From assembly GCA_039621445.1 (NCBI GenBank), contig CP154955.1, positions 7,674,566 to 7,738,565 on the forward strand: DNA of 64,000 nt, in the 5' to 3' direction. Position 1 is the stretch's first letter, and every line of letters starts with the position of its first letter. The notes under the pieces are model-generated. The model was given only the letters and a program-made list of their open reading frames with translations. It searched no databases and was not told the origin of the DNA. Positions 32,501 to 41,919 of the stretch are shown here, in pieces. The position numbers and the translations under genes were made by a program. Origin of the DNA: Euglena gracilis (lineage: Eukaryota; Euglenida; Euglenophyceae; Euglenales).

Positions 32501-33263
32501 CCACCCACACCCACCCACCCACCCACCCACCCACTCACAACAGGAAACTCACAGCAGTGGCTTTAACCAATGGGGATGAGAGTGTGAGGGTGAGTATTGC
32601 ATGGGTAGTCCAACAGAGTGTCCAATACCCCACAATACAGCCGTTGTGCTCGCTCGCTGAGATCCTCACCCCACCCACCCACCCCCACCCACACCCACCC
32701 CACCACACCCACAACCCACCCACCCCACAACACCCACCCACATCCCACCACGACCCACTCACAACAGGAAACTCACAGCAGTGGCTTTAACCAATGGGGA
32801 TGAGAGTGTGAGGGTGAGTATTGCATGGGTAGTCCAACAGAGTGTCCAATACCCCACAATACAGCCGTGGTTAGGGCTGCACGTGAAAGCATACCCACAG
32901 GAGGAGGCTGGTTGGGTGGTTAGGGTGGTGGTTCCCACTATGGTGCCATCGCCAGGAAACTTTGACCTAAACTCGGCAAGGAATGGAAAAAGGTGGCGAG
33001 AGGGGGAGGGGACCCTGCCCACCCACAGAGATCGGGGATCGATCCCGCCCCCCTCCTCACCAGCCATGGGGTTTCCAGATTCCCGGTCAGCTCTGCCTGC
33101 AGTAGAACAGTGCCACGCACCTGCTGGCGGTCCCCCCGGCGGATGTGGGTGTAGAACTCCTGCATGTCGGGGCAGTCGCGCGGGCTGACCCGCCGCTGCC
33201 CGGGGGCGATGGCGCAGTAGTGGAACGGCGTGAAGCAGCTGGCGCCGCGGCCCGGTCCGGCCC
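27230..33263 (-). CDS. Ankyrin-repeat and F-box protein
   Basis: Exons: 33263-33121, 31559-31372, 29806-29685, 28812 to 28679 or 28669; then less sure 27801 to about 27740 and 27317 to about 27230. The first four join in phase. Exon 1 contains [15 protein letters not shown]; exon 2 [17 protein letters not shown], then [20 protein letters not shown] and RGADP, an ankyrin unit; exon 3 continues [14 protein letters not shown], the next unit, and a Gly/Ala/Arg linker; exon 4 has [20 protein letters not shown], then CGRLLRPLG, an F-box. F-box proteins bind Skp1 and bring substrates to SCF ubiquitin ligases; ankyrin repeats would bind the substrate. That role is inferred from domains. Exon 5 ([18 protein letters not shown]) lacks an obvious GT donor; exon 6 starts [20 protein letters not shown]. 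The start codon is missing; exon 1 begins with two codon bases. Upstream lies a Tc1-like element. Confidence 0.7.
27925..28350. mobile_element. Inverted-repeat element with CCCCAAATAATACCCC ends
   Basis: The left end carries CCCCCCAAATAATACCCCCC and the right end GTATTATTTGGGGGGGG; between them are internal copies (GGTATTATTTAGGGGGGG at 28000, GGTATTATTTCGGCGG at 28245). Non-coding. It lies between two exons of the ankyrin/F-box gene. The target duplication is not visible. Confidence 0.6.
29400..29550. repeat. TATATG hexamer microsatellite
   Basis: About 22 units of TATATG, interrupted by TATACG and TTTATG, preceded by CACATA units. It lies in the intron between exons 3 and 4 of the ankyrin/F-box gene. 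Confidence 0.95.
31680..32420. other. Intron DNA with CTTCTATT and GTGTGCGGCAC motifs
   Basis: Part of the first recognised intron of the ankyrin/F-box gene. It has several GCTTCTATT/GCTTTTATTTGGACC patches (31740-31970), like the ends of other small elements here, and a GTGCGGCACACCGTGCAC palindromic patch at 32039-32060 with a partner at 32195-32225. No exon seen. Confidence 0.45.
32437..32873. repeat. CACC microsatellite within a tandem duplication of about 230 bp
   Basis: A (CCCA)n tract at 32437-32535 is followed by AACAGGAAACTCACAGCAGT and about 110 further bases (to 32643). The same block returns at 32763-32873 after a second, more degenerate CACC tract. The two copies are almost identical, which suggests a recent duplication. 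Confidence 0.9.
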
Positions 33264-33289
33264 CTGCCACACAATTTTTGACCGACCCC

Positions 33290-33575
33290 CCCAGGCGGTC
33301 ACTCCATTCTTCGAAAAACCAGTCAGTTACTTTCTTTTTTTTCGGGAAACCAGTCAGTCACCCCCCCTGGGGGGGTCGACCACTCTGGAATACAAAGGAT
33401 ATTTGACCAAAAAACATGAAAAAAAGGGGAAAATTTTTCCGCCGCCTTTGGCGCCGGGTCACTTTGGTGGTTTTGACCGACCCCCCCCCCCCCCGGGGAG
33501 AGGTCCGAGCCAAAAACCAGTCAGCCCATCTTAAAAAATCAGTCACCCCCCGGGGGGGGGGGTCGGCCAGTGACT
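33290..33575. mobile_element. Dispersed element D1 (ACCAGTCAGTCAC family)
   Basis: It carries CTTCGAAAAACCAGTCAGTT, then AAACCAGTCAGTCACCCCCC, a TTTGGCGCCGG core and a second pair of ACCAGTCAG motifs. The copy at 49160-49455 has the same order in the opposite orientation. It starts about 27 bp beyond exon 33263-33121 of the ankyrin/F-box gene. Confidence 0.65.
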
Positions 33576-33835
33576 GAGTGATTGTCTGGCCCCCGCCCAC
33601 CTGAGGCGCTGACCGGACGACTGTGCAGAGCCAAACCGCCCACACAGCCAGCGACCAGCACGTTGTGGACACACACAGTACCCGTACCAGAACTCCAGTA
33701 CTAGTACAGTCTCGGGCAAAACTACTCATACACTAAGATGGACATATCTAATCATACAGGCCCCTGAAAGGAAAAAAAGGTGTTGTAAGGGATGGGGGAA
33801 TAATATGGTGTAACTCGTGCCAATCTGCCCTCATA

Positions 33836-35605
33836 GTGCCCGGTGCTCTTTGCGTTGCATATATGCAGAAGCTTTTTGCCACCTTGGTGCCCAGGCGCAT
33901 CGGCCCAGAGCGCGATGCTCTAAGAGCAAGGGTTTGGCAAGCACGTTCCCATGGCTTTAAGTATGGTGCAGTTGCAGCCCAGGAGAAGATTCCCCGCAGC
34001 ACAATGCAGTCCATGATCAAACAAATTAATGCCTCTGGGAACATTTCCGTTCAACCGGCTGGAGTTAGACCTTCAAAACTGGGGCTGCGGTGTGTTGTGG
34101 CATTCGTTTGTTATGTTTTTCAAATGTTTCAACTTTTTAGGTATCGAAATGCCCTCTTTCGCCTTGCTAACAAACACCCATTTTGGGGTGCTAAGCAGTT
34201 GGCCAAGCAACTACATGTTGACATGGTGGCAGCCCTCACCAGCAGGCCACCTGGGGCAGTGATTCAGGACCAAAAATGATGTTCTTTCGGCAGCCCGAAA
34301 CTACTGGGCCCCCCCGGGGGGGGGAGGGCCCAGTACTTAATCCGGGGGGGTAGTCGGACCCCCCCGCCTTAAAGAAGATGGACCCCCCGGGGGTAAAGAA
34401 GAGGGACCGCCCCCCTCTTTCCCCTGCCCCGTTCCCTCCGCGCCGGGGGGTGTTCCCCTGTTTCCCCCCCGCCGCCCCTCCTCTCTCTCTCGCCGCGCCC
34501 TGTCTCTGTCCTGTCTTTTCTGTCGGTCCTTTCTCCGTCTGTCCGTCTGTCTCTGCCCCCCCCCCCTCCTCTCTCCGCCCTGTCTCTGTCTCTGTCCTTC
34601 CCGTCTGTCTTTTCTGTCTGTCCGTCTGTGTCTGCCCCCCCCCCTCCCCCCGCTCGCCGCCCTGTTTTCGGTCTCCTCCCCCGCGCGCGCGCCGCACGGC
34701 CCCGCGGTTTTGCTCCGGTTGGTGGGAGGGCTTATCCCCCCCCCCCCGCGGGCGCCGCCGCAACCCAGCGCGACCCCCCCCCCCCCCCCGAAAAAAAGAC
34801 GTGGTGCGCCCAACCACGGATTCCCCCCCCCCCCCGCCGCGGCGCGCGAGCGCAAGACAGGGGAGAGGGTAAAAGAAGATGGACCGGGGGGGTTAAAGAA
34901 GATGGCCCTGAGGGGGTAAAAGAAGGTGGACCTCCCCCCCCAGATTAAGTACTGGGCCCTCCCCCCCCGGGGGGGCCCAGTAGTTTCGGGCTGCCGTTCT
35001 TTCTTTCATGCGTTCAGATGCCACCCCTGCCTTCGGGGAGGACTATTCAGCGTCTGATGAGAAAATTGGGGTTCCAAAGTGTTCGGCCAGTGAAGAAGCC
35101 CCTGCTGTCTGTCTATGGTGAACAGGCAGAAGCACGGTAGATATGCACGTGAACACCGTACATTCTGCTGGTCCAAAATTATCTTCTCAGATGAGAAAAT
35201 GTTTTCTGTTCGACCCGGAGTTCCGATAAGGTGTGACTGGGGGATTCAAGATTTTTGGCATCAAATTACTGTATATCAATAATCCTTCAGATCCTTCAGC
35301 AAGACGGGGCGCCGGCGCACCGCGCAACCTCCACCACCACTTGGCTGCGCAGGAACCGGGTGAACCAGCACAACATGGGCATCTGGCCGCCGATGAGCCC
35401 TGACCTGAGCCCTATTGAACACATCTGGCCCTACGTCGTGAAACGACTGGAGGGTTCTGTGTTTGCCGGCCGCGACCAACTCTGGACCGCACTCCAAGAA
35501 GCGTTTGCCGCAATTCCTGTAGCTTATGTCCATAGCCTTTACAATTCCTTGCCACGCCGTATGGATGCCGTCATTGGTGCCCGTGGGGGCCCAACACGCT
35601 ATTGA
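33836..35605 (+). pseudogene. Broken Tc1/mariner-like transposase (DD37E spacing)
   Basis: Fragments in three parts. The N-terminal part (33836-34270) has two helix-turn-helix regions: ALRARVWQARSHGFKYGAVA with IPRSTMQSMIKQI, and later FWGAKQLAKQL. A middle part after the nested insertion (about 35037-35275) carries TIQRLMRKLGF, then in another frame WSKIIFSDEKMFSVRPG with the first catalytic Asp. The C-terminal part (35255-35605) has LQQDGAPAHRA and PPMSPDLSPIEHIW. I count 37 residues between the second Asp and the Glu, not the 34 of classical Tc1. The segment between the first and second Asp is far too short, pointing to an internal deletion. Frameshifts, stops and the insertion make it inactive. 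Confidence 0.9.
34288..34996. mobile_element. 709-bp TIR element nested inside the Tc1-like transposon
   Basis: The ends are CGGCAGCCCGAAACTACTGG and its reverse complement, with inverted repeats extending about 55-60 bp through GGGCCCAGTACTTAATC. TTCTTT flanks both sides (34282-34287 and 34997-35002), a 6-bp duplication. The interior is pyrimidine-rich (CTGTCTCTGTCC units) with GTAAAAGAAGATGGACC repeats near both ends. The long ORFs in it are low-complexity. No transposase; the superfamily is not certain. Confidence 0.9.
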
Positions 35606-35879
35606 AACATTTACCAACTGCAACAGTCTTCAAAGCGATCTTGTTCTGCGCCAATGCCATAATGGCGTGTGCTTGACAGAAATTCCCATTTTTTTAGGAT
35701 TACATATGTCCATCTTAGTGTATGGGTAGTTTTGTCCGAGACTGTACTAGACCATGTGTGACGTAGAGCTGAGCTCCTTGGGAGACCTTCTCGACCCAGC
35801 CCGGCCGGCTTGGCAGGCTGCCCGGCCCGGCCCGGCCCGGCCGGCGGCTCGGTCGGCTGCCCAGCCCGGGCCGGGGCCG

Positions 35880-36560
35880 GGGGGTTGAAAAACGCTCATT
35901 TTCGGCTCAAAAGCAGGTTTTCCGGTTCCGGGATGCCAACAAACATGGTTTTGGGCCAATTTTCCCCCGATTTTTTCGACTTTTTTGACCCAGAACTGAC
36001 CCAAAATGGGCCAAAACGAGCCCAAAACAGGGGGCATAGAAGCCTGGGGGGTCCGGGTCGGAAATTTTTTTGCCCTCAAAAACACTTTTTTGATGTTCTA
36101 AAGTGAAAAAAAAAATGTTTTTTGAGCGAAAAAATTCAAAATTTTGGGTCCCAACTCGCCCTCCGGACCCCCCTTGCCCAGCCGCCCTCGGACCCCACAG
36201 GGGTCCCGGAATACCCAAAACTGTTTTGTCTGTGTACCCCCCCCCCCCAAACCTCATGATTGACCCCCTGGTTTGGGTCCCAACTCCTCGTCTAGCCCGA
36301 GATATGGCCAATTTACGGTTTCGGGCCCCGAACAGGCCCGAAATGGGCAAAACTGGCAAAACTGGCCCAAAACGACAAAATGGCCGTATCTCGGGCCCGG
36401 CGAGGAGTTGGCCCAAACCGCGAAAACAAATCGATAGGGCGTCCCAAAGTTCTGGAATGAGGTCCTCTTTACTTTCCCGCAACTCCGCAGCGCACCCTGC
36501 AATCTCCCCAGAAAAAAAATGGTAGACAACTTTTTGCTCGGGCAATATCTCCGCACTGGC
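35880..36560. repeat. Dispersed copy of the 57.5-58.6 kb satellite sequence (inverted)
   Basis: It contains AAAAACGCTCATTTTCGGCTC, GGTTTTGGGCCAATTTT and a GACCCAGAACTGACCCAAAA-like stretch, the reverse complement of units in the 57930-58560 array, and GAGATATGGCCAATTTACGG plus a TTCCCGCAACTCC stretch like the 57480-57930 units. No gene; ORFs are incidental. Confidence 0.6.
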
Positions 36561-37795
36561 GTGGAGTTGGGGGTAACCCGGGGTTCTGGTGAAACTAGGG
36601 ATCCTCTCCTAACCTATAGGCTATTAACTTTTCGGCCCCGGAAATCAGGTCAAAACGATAATCCTCAGGCCTCCCTGCCTACTCAGGGGGGGGGGCGGGA
36701 GGGGGCGGGGGGTCGGACCCCCCCTCCGGCCGGGGTGGTAAGCTTCGCTCTTACTCTAAAGAGGAAAGAGCTCGCCAAATTACACCCAGCCTGTGTGGCA
36801 CCATCTGGGGAACACAATCAAGGCTTCAAAAAAGAGGGACTCGCAACGGGGGTTTTGGCCCATTTTTGGGAAAACTCACGTCTCCGGGCGGTCAAACCCA
36901 GGGTTTTGAACCTTTTTCAAAGTGGTGCACAGGATGAAAAACACCAAAATTGGGCCTGTTCCCTGGTTCCCAACATCGGCAAATGATGCACACACCACTG
37001 TGGAGGGTCAGCGCGGAACCAGAGGGTCAAAAGGGTGGATTTCACAGCCGGGTCTCAAAAAGTTCGGAAATTTGCGCCAAAGCGCAAGATAAAAATCAAA
37101 ACCTTAAGTGCGAGTTTGGCCGCCTAAGCCCCTGCAGGTTTTCAGCAAAAAATCCAAAACTGGACCACCCCAAAAACCAGACCCCCTGGGGATTTTCGGG
37201 GAAAATCCCAAAAAAATAGATCCCCCCCAAAACTGTGAAAATGCCCCCAAATTGGGTGACTTTTTTTTGACATTTTCGATTTTTGCCGGTCGAAATTTTC
37301 AGAAATAAATCCCAAAAAATAGACCCACAAAAAAAGACCTCCCTTGGGATTTTCAGCAACGGACCTAATTAATAGACCCAGGGTCTTTTTGGGTGTCAAA
37401 TTCACCAGGCAAAGTATATGTCATTTAACATATACTTTGCCCAAATAATGTGATTGATAAATAACATTTTTTTTATATTACATTATATACAAACCCCCAA
37501 TAATACCCCCCCATGGCCCCTGACTTCGGGTGCTTATAATATACCAAATAACACGCCCCCTGGGTGCCCCCCATACAAAGCCCCCCGGCTTTATATTTGG
37601 ATGGGATTTCAAGACTCAGGGGGGGAGAATCAAACTTTCTCGGGTGGCTTCTGACCTTTGGCGGCCTTCTATTGTGGCCAAATACCATTTTTATGCCAAA
37701 TTTTCGTTGTGTACCTCCTATTTTTTTTTTTTGCAAAAATGAGAAATTCTTATCCAAAATGAAGCGGAAAAAATGCTGTATCCGCCCAAAAATTT
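36561..37795. other. Gene-free stretch with small inverted repeats
   Basis: GGTAAGCTTCGCTCTTACTC and neighbouring bases at 36740-36775 recur inverted at 57205-57235. A perfect 13-bp palindrome, GGCAAAGTATATG / CATATACTTTGCC, lies at 37408-37441. CCCCCAATAATACCCCCC-type ends at 37495-37560 resemble the 27.9-kb element. No exon identified. Confidence 0.5.
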
Positions 37796-38846
37796 TCACC
37801 TCTTGTTGTGCCGCACAGCGCCACGGGCGATGCAGAGGGCCACGTCGCAGCGCAGGCACACGAAGACGTGCGTGCAGGCTGCGCCGCTTCCCCCAACGCG
37901 CCACCGCGCGCAAAGGCCCCTGCCATTTCACTTCCTTGGTTTGGGCCCCGCTGTACAAGATTGATGCACAAAAGTTGGGAAAACGCAGAAGCATACCGTC
38001 CCCATCCATTCCCATTCAGGGTTTGTTTTAAAGACCGGGGGGTCCCCCCCCACCCACCCACCCCCTGGGGGGGGCCAATGGGGGGGGGTCCTGGGGGACC
38101 AACCTTTCCCCGAAAATGGCCGAAAAACGCGAAAACGTTAAAAATAGCATTTTTGTCAAATTTTCGGCGCCTTTGGCACCGAAAAGTATATCCCACATCC
38201 CACCCCCCTCTAACCGGGGGGGGGGGGGTTCAGCTGGACCACCCACCCACCCCCCCCCCCCGGGTCTAAGACTAAAATCCCTGTTCCCATGTCCTGGAAA
38301 AATCCAGTGTTTCCTCCCCTCCTGTCCACACAACACCCTGACGGGTCTTGTTCTTTCAAAATTTACAGCAAATCAGGCAAAGTCCCCCCCCACCATACCA
38401 GGCGGCAGAGCCTGGCTGATAGGAGCGCCACTGGCAGAAAGCACAACGCCGGGACCCGCCTGCGATGGTGTGAAGAGGTGCAGACACATGAGTGGTGCGA
38501 AACGTCACTGGCGGGGGCAGGCAGGGGGGTGGGGCAGTTTCGGCCCCCGGGGCAGGGCCATAGCACACCCCCGGCACCGAAGGCCCCAGGGGCCCGAGAA
38601 TGCCATTTTCAAGGGAACTTTGCCTGGGTTGGAAAGCATCGGGGGTCCAAAACCGACCCCCTCCGGGGGGGGGGGGGGGGCAGGCACCCCATAGCACAAG
38701 CCCCCCCCGCGGGGTGGGTGGTGAAGCCTGAATGGGACATATATTCACTTAGCGAACCCCCCAGAGGCACTTTTCCCCAGGCCCAAACGCAACCACCCAC
38801 CGTTTTTTTTTGAAAAGCCACCCATCCACAAACCCACCCCCCAACC

Positions 38847-38879
<33 letters not shown>

Positions 38880-41870
38880 ACCCAACTCGACCACCCAATC
38901 GTCCACTCCGGAACCCCCAATCTGGGCCAAAATCTCTTGACTTGGTCCGGCCTGGCCAGAATGACCCTAGGGGCACCCCCCCTTCCCGTGAGGAGGGTCC
39001 AGTGGCCCAAACCCACACACTCTCCGGCATCAACCAGGATGTCCGAACCGGCTTTGGGTCCTGGCCCAGCTGAATTAACTCGAAAGTGACCGAATTTAGG
39101 GATATGGTCCAGCTTTAAAGGCTTGGAACTCTTATTTCCCCTGAAATCATTATTAACCATCACCAAGCCAGGAACCAAGAATGAGATGTTGGGGGTTGGA
39201 TCTACGCTCTTTTGCGGATCCAGGTTTTTTTGTAATCCTTTGGCCCAAATTTGGTCTGGGCTTTGGGTGGCTGGACAACTTGGAAAAAACCACCATCTTC
39301 CAGGGAGGGGCACGCCAAGGTTAATGAAATTGACAGATGGGGCATGTGGAAATAAAGATAACCATTGGGTACGACTGCCACATGGCTCATGGCCACTGGC
39401 TCATGGCGTGCACGCTTGGTGTTATGCAATGCTCAAGAGCGATGGATCTGCGACAATGCAGGGATGGCATGGTACCGTGTCCGATTCCGGCATTTAGAGG
39501 TCAGTGCGAGAGATCTCTGTGCAACCCTCTGAAGCAGCCTGAACCCCCCCTCCAAATAGAAAGTCTTCAAAAACTCTCCGACACAATAAAAGGATGTCAG
39601 AAAACGACCAATGACTTGGAAACTATGGTGCACTGTCTGAGGAGACAACATGAATGCGTTCATGACGCTGGCACACCCTGCAGCACCTCTGGGGTGTCGG
39701 GCTTCAACAACGGGTGGTGGTGGCGGCTGGACATCACCATGCGGCTGTGTGGGTCAAAGGCAGGGCCGACTGTTCAAACAAGACAGACTACACAGAGACC
39801 ACGACGGAATTTGAGTTAGAAAAAAATGGGCTGCCTCGGGCTGTCCGTTAAACCCGATCAGAAATTGGCCGAGGCTGTTCAAATAACTTCTTTCAACCAA
39901 TCATGCTATTCTCAATCATTTGACACAAAACAGAAATGCACTCTTGTCCAAAAGAGCCAGGTCCAAAGCCGCCCAAAGGACAGCCACAGCCTCACCGCTC
40001 GGAGGATGCGGAGGTGGCTGTGCCGAAGAAAAAAAAGGCAACAACACGGAGCTGAGCACCCAACCGTGGATTCCATCGGAGCTCGCCCCCTGGTCCTGGG
40101 GGTCGGTGGGGGGCACCACTGTTGTGTCTGGAGCCCACAGGGCGCAGTGGTGATGCCACCTGAGGGGAAAGAAGGGCAGAGGCACTGGGTGCAGATTGAT
40201 CTCCAAAGAGGTGTGCTTTTCTGTATGTGTGTGCACCCCTGTGTGCATGTACATAATTTCTGCAGAATTTCGAAAAAAACACACATTTTCAGGGGTACAG
40301 GTGTGTACAGGTGCCTGGGTCGAGCTCAACTTCATTTGGCATTGTTGGTCAATCTAGGCTTTCTGGGGGGTTTTTAGCATCTTTTGGGGCTTCCATCCGG
40401 TTTTTTTTGTCCATTTTGGCTTGTTACCAACCATTTTCCACCATTATTGGGCCATTGTTCACCATTTGGGTCATTTTGGGCCAATTTTGAAATACAGGTA
40501 TCTTTGCATCTTGTTTCTGCAGTCCTCCTTGTGTCGCCTGCCATATTGCAGACACTTCACCACCTTGCAGCTTGTCCCAAGGACCTTGACCTAAAGAGAG
40601 GAATGCTTGTCTCTTGGTCATGTCAGTTCCTTCATTCTGTGTCTGTTTGTGGTTAATCGTGATTATTTGTTATTAGTTGTGATTTTGGAAATTTCCAAAT
40701 TCGTGTTGGTTTGTGATTACTCGTGATTATTTACTTGTGGTAATCCTTTTGGGAATCCCTGAATCAGCATGGGTATGCCCTTCAGTCACAGTCTGGGCAG
40801 GTCTATAATTCCATACCCCCCCCCCCCCGGGTTATTGACCCGGGTCAAGTTGGACCCCACAACCCACGGGGGTCACTTTCCCCATAACCCCCCCAAAATA
40901 AGACCCGGGTCGTATTTTTGGGTCCGTTGCTGGAAGCCTCTGGGGGGGGGGTCTTCTTTTTGGGGGGTCTTATTTTTGGATTATTTCTTGACCGACCCAG
41001 GCCTGAAAAAACACCATTTTTCAGGTTCCCAAGAGCACTGAAAATTTTCCTTCGGCGCTTCGCACCATGTGCAAATTGGTGTAAATTGACATTTACCATG
41101 TTTTCTGCACTTCAGAAATCTGAAAAAGTTTGAAATTTCATCATTTTTGTGTATAAAATTTGGTTTTTTTGGTAATTTTTCAGGGAATTTTTTCACTGTC
41201 CCCGGCGCTTCGTCTGGGCCTGGCGTTTGTCTTATTTATGGGGGGGTCTTATTTTTGGATTTTTGCTCGATCCAGAGGGGGTCTTATTTTGGTGGGGGTC
41301 TTATGTTTGGGGGGGTTTACTTGGAAATCTCCAGACACCCTATCACCCTTTCGGGATCCAAATCTTGTGCTACAGGTGCAGATAGCCTTCGGATTTTCGT
41401 TTTTTTTTCCGGATTTTTCTCTGGTGGTTAGGGTTTTTTCTGCAAAAATGCATTTTCGCCGGGTGTTCCCCCCCAACGTTTTCAGGTATTTTGGAAAAAT
41501 CTCTTTTTTTTTACCCCTGACCCCCCCCCCAAATGGCTGAGTCCGGAGGCTGAGAAACGCGAAATTGGTTCACCCACCTAGGCCTTCCGGCGACCGGGGC
41601 CAAAAAAGACAGGGCCGTCTGAAACTGCACGTGTCATTGTCGCAGATAAAACTAAAAAGCACTATAGCCAAAAGGAACTTTACAATTTACTCACATGGTA
41701 TGGTTATTTTCTCATAATTATTTGTATCATCATCATCATCATCATTATCATTATTACTCTTACTGTTACTCTTACTGTTGCTGTTGTTATTACTATAACT
41801 ACGATGATGATGATTTATCATGCATTATTATAGATAATACTAATGTGCAATATTATTATATAATATTGCA

Positions 41871-41919
<49 letters not shown>

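Larger units (their letters stand above)
33707..35744 (+). mobile_element. Tc1/mariner-like transposon, defective
   Basis: It starts CAGTCTCGGGCAAAACTACT and ends with the reverse complement (AGTAGTTTTGTCCGAGACTG-like; about 46 bp of inverted repeat with three mismatches). TA lies on both sides (33705-33706, 35745-35746), the Tc1/mariner target. Removing the element nested at 34288-34996 and its duplication leaves about 1.32 kb, a usual size. It lies on the opposite strand to the genes, upstream of the ankyrin/F-box gene. Confidence 0.92.

Noticed and set aside
34236-34872. ORFs of 110-190 codons on both strands in the C/T-rich core of the nested element
   Set aside because: Low-complexity Arg/Gly/Pro/Ser translations of a pyrimidine tract inside a TIR element; no recognisable domain.
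39826-40377. Plus-strand ORF of 183 codons
   Set aside because: Antisense to exon 40159-40065, which has a strong CTTTCCCCTCAG acceptor and matches phase with its neighbours on the minus strand.
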